Positions 8,026 to 15,419 of a stretch of DNA of 21,250 bases are shown here, in pieces. A model generated the notes under the pieces. The model had not been told where the DNA came from, ran no database searches, and saw nothing but the letters and a program-made list of their open reading frames with translations. The position numbers were made by a program, and so were the translations under genes. How positions within the stretch are numbered: the first letter of the stretch is position 1; every line of letters starts with the position of its first letter. Source of the DNA: RBG-16-66-20 sp049651845 (GTDB lineage: Bacteria; Pseudomonadota; Gammaproteobacteria; Burkholderiales; SG8-39); NCBI GenBank assembly GCA_049651845.1, contig JBASCW010000095.1:1-21250 (forward strand), given 5' to 3'.

Positions 8026-9266
8026 TTTTCGACTCCGGTTGTGGCGAGCTCGAGCTCCAGAAAGGCGGCGCGCGCGGCGAGCTCGAGCTCCAGCGCACGC
8101 GTTTCGGCTTCCGCCAGGCTGCGGTGCGCGTCGAGCAGCTCGAGGATCCCCAGCTCGCCGCCGCGGTAGGCCGCGCCCGCGATCTGCGCGAGGCGGCGCG
8201 AAGCGTCGAGCGCATCGCGCCTGAAGTCCTGCGCCGCAAGCCTGAGCTGGGAAGCCTGGCTCCAGAGCCCGCGCACGTCGCCTTCGGCCTTCGCCAGCGC
8301 GATCTCGCGCTCGGCCTGGGCCGCTCGCGCCTGCCCGGCGGCGCGCCGGCTGCCTGCTTCGCCGCGCTCAAAGACGGGCAGCGGAATGGCCAGGCCGAGG
8401 ACCAGGCCCGAATCGCTCAGGTTGCTGCGATCGACCTGCTTCACGCCGGCCGAGACCGTCACGTCCGGAATGCGGCTTCGCTCGGCAAGCTTCTCGTCGT
8501 AGCGGAAGGCGAGCGCCTGCGCTTCGAGCGCCTTCAGGTCGGGCCGCGCTACCAGGTTGGCGAGGTAATTGGGCAGCGGAGCAATCGAGGCCGGCAGCAA
8601 GGGACCCTCGAGCTCGAGCGCGGCCTGCGGTGTCGCGCCGACGAGCGCGCGCAGCGCGTCCGTGGCCCGGCTCAGGTCGGCGCGCGCCGCCTTCGAGCGC
8701 GATGCGGCGGTGGCCCGCTCGCGGCCGACGCGCCGGCGGTCGTAGCCGGCGACCTCGCCGCCTTTCTCCAGCCGGCCCGCAATCGTCTCGGCGTCCTCGA
8801 GCCGCTTCTCCCAGGCCTCCAGGGCGGCTGCATTCAACTGCAAGGCGAGCGCTTCGTGGAAGCGCCGTCGAGTCTCGTAGGCGACAGTTCTCTCGAAACT
8901 GCGGACTTCCGCGCGCGCGGCCTCGAGCCGCGCCGTAGCAGCGTCGATGCGCAGGCCGCGCTTGCCGCCCAGCTCCAAGCGCTGCGCGAGGCTGTAGATC
9001 GTCTGGCGTTCGCCCCCGTTGGAACCGCTCAGGGTCTCGCGCTCGAATCCGAGCACCGGGTTGGGCAGCGTCCGGGCCTGCAGAATGTCGCTGTCCGCGG
9101 CCTCCAGCGACCCGGCGCTTCTCGCTTGCAGCGCCTGCCGGGCGAGCGAGCGCTCTACGGCCTCACGCTCGGTCAACTGCATCGCGGCGCCCTGGGCCAG
9201 GCACAGCCCGGAGAGTCCCGCCAGCAGGAAGCTCGCGCCGCATGCTGCCATTCGTCCAATAGTCAT
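8022..9266 (-). CDS. Outer-membrane factor of the efflux pump, TolC/CzcC family (414 aa)
   Basis: This forms the trimeric outer-membrane and periplasmic channel through which the pump expels its substrate. I place the start at ATG 9266, which gives a normal signal peptide (MTIGRMAACGASFLLAGLSG, cleavage near LCLAQ|G) after a weak GAGCGGG site. An upstream in-frame GTG at 9296 would add ten hydrophilic residues without a ribosome site. The body has the two repeated OEP halves: Ala/Arg/Glu-rich long helices and family hallmarks such as LPNPVLGFE in the first half, PDLKALEAQ in the second, and a GELGILELLDAHRSLAEAE helix near the end. It is the second gene of the operon, 83 bases after the His-rich gene and overlapping the adaptor gene by four bases. 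Confidence 0.9.
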   Translation of the reverse strand: MTIGRMAACGASFLLAGLSGLCLAQGAAMQLTEREAVERSLARQALQARSAGSLEAADSDILQARTLPNPVLGFERETLSGSNGGERQTIYSLAQRLELGGKRGLRIDAATARLEAARAEVRSFERTVAYETRRRFHEALALQLNAAALEAWEKRLEDAETIAGRLEKGGEVAGYDRRRVGRERATAASRSKAARADLSRATDALRALVGATPQAALELEGPLLPASIAPLPNYLANLVARPDLKALEAQALAFRYDEKLAERSRIPDVTVSAGVKQVDRSNLSDSGLVLGLAIPLPVFERGEAGSRRAAGQARAAQAEREIALAKAEGDVRGLWSQASQLRLAAQDFRRDALDASRRLAQIAGAAYRGGELGILELLDAHRSLAEAETRALELELAARAAFLELELATTGVEK

Positions 9267-9349
9267 GTCCCGCTCGCCATTCGTTCGTTGAACCACGACG
9301 CGGGGCGGCCGGCCTGGCCGGCACTGGCGAACTACGCGAACTGCTGCAG

Positions 9350-9739
9350 CTAGCCCTGGCTTACGGCGCCGCCGCCCCGATGAAGGGCGGCGAGCTTGGG
9401 AGGAGGACCGAGCGCGGGAAGCACGAGGAGAAGGTCGGGCGACGACTGCAGCACAACCGCTGCCGGCGCAAGGCGATCCTGCGACTGCGGCACATCATGC
9501 ATCGCGATGCAGCTGGACGTCAGCTGGTCGAATCCGGGCTCACCGAACAGCTTGCTGAACAGCTCGGTCTGCGGATTCGCATGCTCGTGATCCGCCGATT
9601 CGTGCGCAGCCTTCGCCGCGGCCTGGCTGTGGTCCCTGTCGTGATCCATCAGCGCCGTACCTAGCGCGAACGCGACGCCGCCCGACAACAGCAGCGATAG
9701 CGCGACGCAAACGGCGACGAGTGGGCGAAGGAGCTTCAT
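9350..9739 (-). CDS. Small secreted His-rich protein heading the efflux operon (CzcI-like position, 129 aa)
   Basis: A hydrophobic N-terminus (MKLLRPLVAVCVALSLLLSG, then VAFALG) looks like a signal peptide or membrane anchor. It is followed at about 32-55 by a His/Asp cluster (MDHDRDHS, HESADHEHAN) that could bind divalent metal in the periplasm. There is one more Cys-His pair (SSCIAMHD), a second hydrophobic stretch (VLQSSPDLLLVLPAL) and a Pro/Gly-rich end. Small His-rich proteins such as CzcI precede czcCBA operons in Cupriavidus and affect metal-dependent expression. Position and composition match, but I see no clear sequence identity. The 5-prime end has no ribosome site, and a TAGAAT box lies 12 bases before the ATG, so the mRNA may be nearly leaderless. 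It is probably co-transcribed with the pump genes. Confidence 0.72.
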   Translation of the reverse strand: MKLLRPLVAVCVALSLLLSGGVAFALGTALMDHDRDHSQAAAKAAHESADHEHANPQTELFSKLFGEPGFDQLTSSCIAMHDVPQSQDRLAPAAVVLQSSPDLLLVLPALGPPPKLAALHRGGGAVSQG

Positions 9740-9751
9740 GCGATGCGGCCA

Positions 9752-9781
9752 ATTCTACGGTATCGGAGAATCCGTTGTCGC
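9752..9781 (-). promoter_or_regulatory. Candidate promoter of the efflux operon
   Basis: On the minus strand, GCGACA (9781-9776) and TAGAAT (9757-9752) are spaced 18 bases apart, matching the sigma-70 consensus at 4 of 6 and 5 of 6 positions. Transcription would begin about six bases before the ATG at 9739. It lies just downstream of the tRNA gene on the same strand. This is seen by eye and not scored. Confidence 0.35.
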
Positions 9782-9802
9782 TCGCGAATGTTGCAGAGAT
9801 TC

Positions 9803-9896
9803 TGGCGGAGTGAGAGGGATTCGAACCCTCGATACCGGTTTAAGCCGGTATAACGCCTTAGCAGGGCGCCCCCTTCGGCCACTCGGGCATCACTCC
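9803..9896 (-). tRNA. tRNA-Ser(GCU)
   Basis: Read on the minus strand, the gene begins GGAGTGA, which pairs perfectly with TCACTCC at the 3-prime end, followed by discriminator G and an encoded CCA. The anticodon loop CTGCTAA gives anticodon GCT (complement of 9860-9862), which reads AGC/AGU serine codons. The T-arm carries the standard GGTTCGAATCC. The long variable arm (TACCGGCTTAAACCGGTA) is typical of class II tRNAs such as Ser. The length of 94 bases fits. The region 9897-9963 upstream carries its promoter and that of the divergent phosphatase gene. Confidence 0.97.
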
Positions 9897-9939
9897 GGTG
9901 TTCGATGCGCAATTTTGCAGTGCGGCGCGAAGAGCCGTC

Positions 9940-9957
9940 ATTCTACATTGCTATATT
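9940..9957. promoter_or_regulatory. Divergent promoter elements for tRNA-Ser and the phosphatase gene
   Basis: On the minus strand a TAGAAT box (9945-9940) would start the tRNA precursor about 37 bases before the mature 5-prime end. On the plus strand TATATT (9952-9957) ends only six bases before the phosphatase ATG at 9964, which would make that mRNA leaderless or nearly so. Neither has a convincing -35 element, so both are tentative. Confidence 0.3.
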
Positions 9958-9963
9958 GGCGGC

Positions 9964-11595
9964 ATGACACTCAAATCTCTCGCCGCATGGCTGCTCGGGC
10001 TGCTCGTCGCCGCTTCGGTGCAGGCCGCGGGGCCGGCGCCCGCGCTGGTGCTGGTCATCGCCATCGACGGCCTGCCGCAGGAGCAGCTCGTGAAGTACAG
10101 GGACCTCTACGGGCCCGGCGGCTTCCAGCGCCTGCTTGCCGGCGGGGCGTGGTACCCGAACGCGCATCACCTGCACGCGGCGACGCTGACAGCGCCGGGC
10201 CACGCGGCGATGCTCACCGGCTCGTATCCCTACCGCAACGGCATCATCGCCAACGAGTGGGTCGACCGCACGAGCTTCGAGCAGGTCTACAACACGGGCG
10301 ACGCGGCGCACAGCTACATCGGCCACGAGACGAAGAAGCTGGACGGCACCTCGCCCGCGCGGCTGCGCGTCTCGACCGTCGGCGACGAGCTGAAGTACTC
10401 GAACAACGGCCAGTCGAAGGTGGTGGCGGTCTCGGGCAAGGACCGCGGCGCGATCCTGCTCGCCGGCAAGCGCGGCACCGCCTACATGTACATGGACAGG
10501 AGCGGCCAGTTCGCGAGCAGCACCTATTACATGAAGGAGCACCCGGCCTGGCACGCCGAGTACTACGCGAAGAAGCCGCAGGACAAGTGGATGGGCCAGT
10601 CCTGGACGCTGCTGCTGCCGGAAAGCGCCTACGCGCGCTCGGTCGCCGAAGGCCAGGCCTGGCAGCGCGCCTACGTGGGCGGCGCGAAAACTTTCCCGTT
10701 CACGCTGCCGAAGGAAGAGAAAAGCTACTACCCGCAGCTCATCCGCACGCCGTTTGGCGACGAGGCGACGCTGGAATTCGCGCGCGCCGCGATCGAGGGC
10801 GAGGACCTGGGTCGCAACCCCGCGGGCGTGCCGGACCTGCTGGGTGTCAGCCTGTCCACGCACGACTACGTGAATCACGGCTTCGGCCCGGAAAGCCGCA
10901 TTTCGCAGGACCACCTGCTGCGCGTGGACCGCGCGCTCGCGGGCTTCTTCGACTACCTGGATCGGCGCATCGGCCTGGACAGGGTGCTGGTCGCGCTCAC
11001 CGCCGACCACGGCTTCATGAACGCGCCCGAGTTCAGCGCGGCCGGCGGCCTCACGGGCGCGCGCCTGAACCACGTCAAGCTGATCGGCGACCTGAACGCA
11101 GCGCTGCAGGCGCGCTTTGGCGTCAAGGAGAACCTGGCGCCGCGCTTCGGCTTCCCGGCGATCCCGCTCGATCAGCAGGCCATCGCCAGCAACTTTCTCA
11201 ACCGCGCCGAGGTGGAGGCCTTCGCGGCTCGATTCCTGATGGACGTGCCGGGGATCGCGCAGGTGTTCACGAGGACGCAGCTGGAGAGCGGCGCGCTGCC
11301 GCCGACGCCGCTCGCCGCTCAGGTGCACAAGGCCTGGCATCGCGAGGTGAGCGGCGACCTGTACGTGGTGCAGCAGCCGTTCACGCTGTTCGGCGGCCTG
11401 GTGGTGACGCACGGCTCGCCCTACAGCTACGACACCAGCGTGCCGCTGATGATCTACGGCAAGCCCTGGATCAAGCCGGGCAAGTACCCGCAGGCGGCGG
11501 CGGTCGCCGACCTCGCGCCGACGCTGTCCTATCTGCTGGACATCCGCCTGCCGTCGGCGAGCGAGGGCCGCGTGCTCGAGGAGATCCTGAAGTAG
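9964..11595 (+). CDS. PafA-type alkaline phosphatase, secreted (543 aa)
   Basis: A periplasmic phosphomonoesterase of the alkaline phosphatase superfamily. From ATG 9964 the protein has a signal peptide (MTLKSLAAWLLGLLVAASVQ, cleavage after AQAA). The metal ligands and active-site residues of the Elizabethkingia PafA enzyme can all be placed: Asp35, nucleophile Thr76 (LTAPGH), Asn97, the GKDRG pair Lys159/Arg161, Asp301 and His305 (HDYVNH), Asp348-His349 (ADHG) and His483 (THGSPYSYD). The Lys/Arg pair marks the monoesterase PafA/SPAP group rather than NPP phosphodiesterases. The longer reading from 9898 begins inside the tRNA flank and would bury the signal peptide. There is no clear ribosome site. 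It stands alone between tRNA-Ser and lysC, on the opposite strand to both. Likely role: release of phosphate from organic esters. No convincing Pho box is seen. Confidence 0.92.
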   Translation: MTLKSLAAWLLGLLVAASVQAAGPAPALVLVIAIDGLPQEQLVKYRDLYGPGGFQRLLAGGAWYPNAHHLHAATLTAPGHAAMLTGSYPYRNGIIANEWVDRTSFEQVYNTGDAAHSYIGHETKKLDGTSPARLRVSTVGDELKYSNNGQSKVVAVSGKDRGAILLAGKRGTAYMYMDRSGQFASSTYYMKEHPAWHAEYYAKKPQDKWMGQSWTLLLPESAYARSVAEGQAWQRAYVGGAKTFPFTLPKEEKSYYPQLIRTPFGDEATLEFARAAIEGEDLGRNPAGVPDLLGVSLSTHDYVNHGFGPESRISQDHLLRVDRALAGFFDYLDRRIGLDRVLVALTADHGFMNAPEFSAAGGLTGARLNHVKLIGDLNAALQARFGVKENLAPRFGFPAIPLDQQAIASNFLNRAEVEAFAARFLMDVPGIAQVFTRTQLESGALPPTPLAAQVHKAWHREVSGDLYVVQQPFTLFGGLVVTHGSPYSYDTSVPLMIYGKPWIKPGKYPQAAAVADLAPTLSYLLDIRLPSASEGRVLEEILK

Positions 11596-11613
11596 CTAGG
11601 CGTTCTCGAGCCC

Positions 11614-11633
11614 AACAGGCCTTCAGGCCTGTT
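11614..11633. terminator. Perfect inverted repeat at the convergent phosphatase/lysC ends
   Basis: AACAGGCCT at 11614-11622 and AGGCCTGTT at 11625-11633 form a 9-bp stem (8 bp with a TTCA loop). It overlaps the lysC stop codon (complement of 11623-11625) and lies 18 bases after the phosphatase stop. There is no T-run on either strand. It may act as a two-way transcript end or 3-prime stabiliser. Confidence 0.4.
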
Positions 11634-12879
11634 CCAACTCAAAGGCCTTGTGCAGCACGCGCACGGCGAGCTCGGCGTACTTCTCGTCGATCACCACCGA
11701 GATCTTGATCTCCGAGGTGGAGATCATCTGGATGTTGATGCCCTCCTCGGCGAGCGTGCGGAACATGCTCGCGGCGATGCCCGCGTGCGAGCGCATCCCC
11801 AGGCCGACGATCGACACCTTGGCCATGTGGTCGTCGCCCGTCACCCCCTTGCACTGGATCGCGGGCTTGACCTGGTCGTTCAGCATCTTCATGGCGCGCT
11901 TCATGTCGCCGCGCGCGACGGTGAACGACAGGTCGGTCATGCCGTCGTGGCTCACGTTCTGCACGATCACGTCGACGTTGATGCCGGCGTCGGCGATGGG
12001 CCCGAGGATCGCGTAGGCGATGCCGGGCTTGTCGGGCACGCCGTGCACGGTGATCTTGGCCTCGTCGCGCTGCGCTGCGACGCCGGAGACGACTGCTTTT
12101 TCCATCGCCATGTGCGGGTCTTCCTCGAAAGTGATGAGCGTGCCCGATTGCGCCTCCTCCTCGACCGGGATCTTCGGATCGGTGAGGCTGGAGAGCACGC
12201 GCGTGGGCACCTTGTACTTGCCGGCGAACTCGACCGAGCGGATCTGCAGCACCTTGGAGCCGGCGCTCGCCATCTCGATCATCTCCTCGAAGGTGATGGT
12301 GTGCAGGCGCCGCGCCTCGGGCACGATGCGCGGGTCGGTGGTGTAGACGCCGTCGACGTCGGTGTAGATCTGGCACTCGTCGGCGCCCAGCGCCGCGGCG
12401 AGCGCCACCGCCGAGGTGTCCGAGCCGCCGCGGCCGAGCGTGGTGATGTTGCCGTCCTTGTCCACGCCCTGGAAGCCGGCCACCACCGCGACGCAGCCGT
12501 TCTCCAGGTGCTGGCGCAGGTTGACCTCGTCGATCTTGACGATGCGCGCGCGCGTGAAGGCCGAGTCGGTGAGCACCTTGACCTGCCAGCCGGCGTAGCT
12601 GCGCGCCTTGACGCCGAGCGCGAGCAGCGCCATCGCCAGCAGGCCGACGCTGACCTGCTCGCCGGTGGCGGCGATCACGTCGAGCTCGCGCGGGTCGGGA
12701 TGCTCCTGCAGGTTGGCCGCGAGCGAGAGCAGGCGGTTGGTCTCGCCCGCCATCGCCGAGGGCACCACCACGATGCGGTGGCCCGCCGCCTGCCACTTGG
12801 CGACGCGCCAGGCCACGTTGCGGATGCGCTCGATGGAGCCGACCGAAGTGCCGCCGAATTTCTGGACGATGAGTGCCAC
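11623..12879 (-). CDS. lysC: Aspartate kinase (aspartokinase, 418 aa)
   Basis: It phosphorylates L-aspartate with ATP, the first step towards lysine, threonine, methionine and diaminopimelate. The N-terminus has the family signature KFGGTSVG (7-14), and the kinase fold runs to about 245, including GRGGSDTSAVALAAALGA and DVDGVYTTDPRIV. Two ACT domains follow (about 265-415), with VPDKPGIA and the region around VSIVGLGMRSHAG, which usually bind Lys and/or Thr for feedback inhibition. I choose the GTG at 12879 because it gives the usual betaproteobacterial beginning (M)ALIVQKFGGTS. An ATG at 12897 would add six residues and is the alternative. An AGGA lies roughly ten bases before the GTG. Its usual partner tilS is not adjacent here. 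It converges on the phosphatase gene. Confidence 0.96.
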   Translation of the reverse strand: MALIVQKFGGTSVGSIERIRNVAWRVAKWQAAGHRIVVVPSAMAGETNRLLSLAANLQEHPDPRELDVIAATGEQVSVGLLAMALLALGVKARSYAGWQVKVLTDSAFTRARIVKIDEVNLRQHLENGCVAVVAGFQGVDKDGNITTLGRGGSDTSAVALAAALGADECQIYTDVDGVYTTDPRIVPEARRLHTITFEEMIEMASAGSKVLQIRSVEFAGKYKVPTRVLSSLTDPKIPVEEEAQSGTLITFEEDPHMAMEKAVVSGVAAQRDEAKITVHGVPDKPGIAYAILGPIADAGINVDVIVQNVSHDGMTDLSFTVARGDMKRAMKMLNDQVKPAIQCKGVTGDDHMAKVSIVGLGMRSHAGIAASMFRTLAEEGINIQMISTSEIKISVVIDEKYAELAVRVLHKAFELEQA

Positions 12880-12937
12880 GCGGGCGAATCCTAACATCGC
12901 CCGATCGGGCGCCCGGCGGCGCCCCGGGAAACCCGCG

Positions 12938-13516
12938 CTACGGCGCCAGGGCGCGGCCGGCGTCGAAGGCGGCGGCGTTCTGCGCCGCCATCACACCGCC
13001 GCCGAAGCGGCGCAGCACCTGATTCCTCAGCAGCGGCTCCCGAAACGGCAGGTCGGCCGCGGCGGCGCCCAGCATCACGCTGTTGGCAAGGCGCGCATCG
13101 CCGATGCGCTCGGCGAGCGCGCGCGCTTCGACCTCGCGAACGCGGTGCTTCGCCGCGCGCAGTTCGCCGGTCGGATCGGCAGGATACCGGTGCACGCCGG
13201 ATGACACCACCGGCGGCACCGCGCGCCACGGGTCGAGCAGCGCACAGCCCTCGGGCGCGAGGTAATGGCCCCAGCGCAGTCCTTCGGCCGCCTCGAAAGC
13301 GATCAAGAGGCGCGCGCTGCCCGGCCGAATCTCGCTCGCCTCGATGCGTTCGCCGATGCGCAGCTGCGAGCAGACCACGCCGCCGCGCTGCGACATCCCC
13401 GTCACCTCCGTCTTGGTGACCTCGTAGCCGGCCTCGAGCGCGGCGCGCGCGATGGCTTCGGCCGCGGTCATCACACCCTGGCCGCCGATGCCGACCACGA
13501 GCACATCGGTGCTCAT
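12938..13516 (-). CDS. iorB: Indolepyruvate ferredoxin oxidoreductase, beta subunit (192 aa)
   Basis: The gamma-type domain subunit of a thiamine-diphosphate, iron-sulfur 2-oxoacid:ferredoxin oxidoreductase, which turns aryl or related 2-oxoacids plus CoA into acyl-CoA, CO2 and reduced ferredoxin. The N-terminus shows VVGIGGQGVMTAAEAIARAA (8-27) and then TGMSQRGG, both hallmarks of the POR/IOR gamma domain. Its length of about 190 residues is normal for IorB. The ATG at 13516 overlaps the iorA stop (ATGA at 13513-13516), so translation is coupled and subunit ratio is probably fixed. Forty bases separate it from the lysC start. Substrate cannot be read from sequence; IorAB enzymes generally take indolepyruvate, phenylpyruvate or hydroxyphenylpyruvate. 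Confidence 0.92.
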   Translation of the reverse strand: MSTDVLVVGIGGQGVMTAAEAIARAALEAGYEVTKTEVTGMSQRGGVVCSQLRIGERIEASEIRPGSARLLIAFEAAEGLRWGHYLAPEGCALLDPWRAVPPVVSSGVHRYPADPTGELRAAKHRVREVEARALAERIGDARLANSVMLGAAAADLPFREPLLRNQVLRRFGGGVMAAQNAAAFDAGRALAP

Positions 13517-15345
13517 GCGGCGACGATCGCGTCGCGCGCGCAGGCCTTCGCGCACAGATCGCAGCCGGTGCACAGCGCGCGCTCGATCCGCACCCAGGCG
13601 AGATCGACCACCGTGCCGCTGGCGCGCTGCTGGGATTCGCGCCGCGTGACCGTGATCGCCGGGCAGCCGACGTCGAGGCAGCGCGCGCAGCCGTTGCACT
13701 TCTCGTCCCGCACCTCGAGCGGCCGACGGCGCGCGAAATCGCGTGCCATCACGCAGGGCCGGTCGGTGATGATGACCGAGGGCTCGAGCATCTTCATTTC
13801 CTCGCGCAGCACCTTGAAGAAGGTCGGCAGCTCGTACGGGTCCACCACGCGCACGCGTTCCGGGCGCACGCCGAGCGCGACGACCAGCTGCGCGAAATCC
13901 AGCCGCGGCACGGCCGTGCCGTCGAGCCGCTGCCCGGTGCCGGGATTGTCCTGGCCGCCGGTCATGGCGGTCGCGCGGTTGTCGAGCAGCAGCACAGTCA
14001 CGTTGCCGCCCTGGTAGGCGATGTTGGCGAGCGCCGGCATCCCGGTGTGCAGAAAGGTCGAATCGCCGATCACCGCCAGCACCGGCTTCGCGTCCGCGGT
14101 GCCCGCGAAACCCTTCACCATGCCGTGGGCGACGCCGAGCGAGGCGCCCATCGAGATGATGCTGTCCATGGCGTTCCAGGGCTCGCCGCAGCCGAGCGTG
14201 TAGCAGCCGATGTCGCCGCAGATCACCGCGTCCTTCAGCTTCCCGAGCCAGAAATACACGCCCATGTAGGGGCAGCCGGCGCACAGCGTCGGCGGGCGCG
14301 GAAACACCGCGGCCTTGGCCGGCGCGGCGCGCGTGGGCGCCTCCCCGGTGCAAAGTCGCGCCACCGCAGCCTCCAGCACCGGGACCGTGATCTCGCCCTG
14401 CAGCGGCAGCACGTCCTTGCCGTGCACTGCGAGCCCAGCCGCCCTGAGTTCGCTTTCGACGATCGGATCGACCTCTTCCACCACGAGCACGCGCTCGGCG
14501 AGCGCGGCAAGGCGCCTCGCCTGCCCGAGGGGCAGCGGGTGCGAGAAGCCGAGCTTCAACAGCGGCGCCTGCGGGTACGCTTCGCGCACGACGTGGTAGG
14601 CGGGCCCGGACACGATGAAGGCGAGCCGGCGGTCGCCGCCGGGTTCGATCCGGTTCCAGTCGCAGGCCGCGGTTTCGCTTGCGAGCGCCGCATCGCGCGC
14701 CGCGCGCAGATCGATGCGCTTGCCGACGTGGTTCGGGGTGATGATCCAGCGCTCGGCGTCCTTGCGGTAGCCGTGACGCGCCGCATCCGGCACCGCCTGC
14801 GCGCCGGTGGCGACGAGGCGCTTGACGTGCGCGACGCGCGTCGTCAGGCGCAGCAGCACCGGCACCTGGTGGCGCTCCGAGATCGCGAACGCCTCGCGGG
14901 TCATGGCGTGGGCCTCGGCCGCGTCCGCGGGCTCGAGCACCGGCAGGTGCACGAACCGCCCCCAGAAGCGCGAATCCTGCTCGTTCTGCGAGGAGGAATA
15001 GCCGACATCGTCTGCCACCGCGATCACCAGCCCCGCCTTCACGCCGACCAGGCCCATGGTCATCAGCGAGTCGGCCGCGACGTTCAGGCCGACGTGCTTC
15101 ATCGCGGTGAGCGCGCGCCGGCCGGTCATCGAGGCGCCGAGCGCGACTTCGAGGGCGACCTTCTCGTTGGTGGACCACTCGGCGTACACCCCGGGCAAGC
15201 CCGCGAGCGTCTGCAGGATTTCGGTGGAGGGCGTGCCCGGATAGGCGGCGGCGATTTCCACGCCCGCCTCCCAGGCCCCGCGCGCGACCGCCTCGTTGCC
15301 CGAGAGGAACTCGCGCGAAGGCACGGGTTGGAGAACAGCGCTCAC
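13513..15345 (-). CDS. iorA: Indolepyruvate ferredoxin oxidoreductase, alpha subunit (610 aa)
   Basis: The catalytic thiamine-diphosphate subunit. Residues about 10-190 form the pyrimidine-binding domain with SGNEAVARGAWEAGVEIA and AYPGTPSTEI. Residues about 360-530 form the TPP domain, with CAGCPYMG, CGDIGCYTLG, IGDSTFLHTG (Asp428) and the DNRATAMTG segment. The C-terminus holds two [4Fe-4S] sites: C550-x2-C553-x2-C556-x4-C561-P, and C592-x2-C595-x2-C598-x3-C602 followed by Ala rather than the usual Pro. The start is a GTG at 15345 with no ribosome site. A TAGAAT box only six bases upstream suggests a leaderless transcript. A second GTG at 15324 is possible. It is divergent from the Lrp-type regulator gene across 74 bases and coupled to iorB, and is probably needed for amino-acid or aryl-oxoacid catabolism. 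Confidence 0.93.
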   Translation of the reverse strand: MSAVLQPVPSREFLSGNEAVARGAWEAGVEIAAAYPGTPSTEILQTLAGLPGVYAEWSTNEKVALEVALGASMTGRRALTAMKHVGLNVAADSLMTMGLVGVKAGLVIAVADDVGYSSSQNEQDSRFWGRFVHLPVLEPADAAEAHAMTREAFAISERHQVPVLLRLTTRVAHVKRLVATGAQAVPDAARHGYRKDAERWIITPNHVGKRIDLRAARDAALASETAACDWNRIEPGGDRRLAFIVSGPAYHVVREAYPQAPLLKLGFSHPLPLGQARRLAALAERVLVVEEVDPIVESELRAAGLAVHGKDVLPLQGEITVPVLEAAVARLCTGEAPTRAAPAKAAVFPRPPTLCAGCPYMGVYFWLGKLKDAVICGDIGCYTLGCGEPWNAMDSIISMGASLGVAHGMVKGFAGTADAKPVLAVIGDSTFLHTGMPALANIAYQGGNVTVLLLDNRATAMTGGQDNPGTGQRLDGTAVPRLDFAQLVVALGVRPERVRVVDPYELPTFFKVLREEMKMLEPSVIITDRPCVMARDFARRRPLEVRDEKCNGCARCLDVGCPAITVTRRESQQRASGTVVDLAWVRIERALCTGCDLCAKACARDAIVAA

Positions 15346-15361
15346 GGCATAATTCTATGCC
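15346..15361. promoter_or_regulatory. Inverted repeat GGCATA-ATTC-TATGCC abutting the iorA start
   Basis: Six-base perfect arms with a four-base centre sit directly against the iorA GTG and contain the minus-strand TAGAAT (15357-15352), so a protein bound here would block iorA transcription. Next to it lies a tandem heptamer CGGAATC-CGGAATT (15363-15376). The Lrp-family protein encoded 60 bases away is the obvious candidate binder, but the site does not match the E. coli Lrp consensus well. Confidence 0.45.
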
Positions 15362-15379
15362 TCGGAATCCGGAATTTTC

Positions 15380-15408
15380 TTGCCTTTTGGATCGTATTTG
15401 CAGACAAT
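15380..15408 (+). promoter_or_regulatory. Candidate promoter of the Lrp-type regulator operon
   Basis: TTGCCT (15380-15385) and GACAAT (15403-15408) are spaced 17 bases apart, each matching the sigma-70 consensus at 4 of 6 positions. Transcription would start about five bases before the ATG at 15420. It partly overlaps the iorA control region, so the two directions could compete. Confidence 0.4.
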
Positions 15409-15419
15409 AGAGCAATAAA

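Noticed and set aside
9803..9896. tRNA-Ser as an integration site with the efflux operon as an island
   Set aside because: No integrase, no second copy of the tRNA 3-prime end and no clear base-composition shift were seen in the window.
9935..9952. Pho box upstream of the phosphatase gene (CCGTCAT-TCTA-CATTGCT)
   Set aside because: Only the first half resembles CTGTCAT; the second half matches 3 of 7 and the spacing to the putative -10 is wrong.
12898..12911. 14-bp palindrome CGCCCGATCGGGCG before lysC
   Set aside because: Loop-less short GC palindromes are frequent in such DNA; there is nothing else to support an operator or terminator.
15363..15380. Match to the E. coli Lrp consensus site
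   Set aside because: The AT-rich stretch fits the 15-base consensus at too few positions to call.
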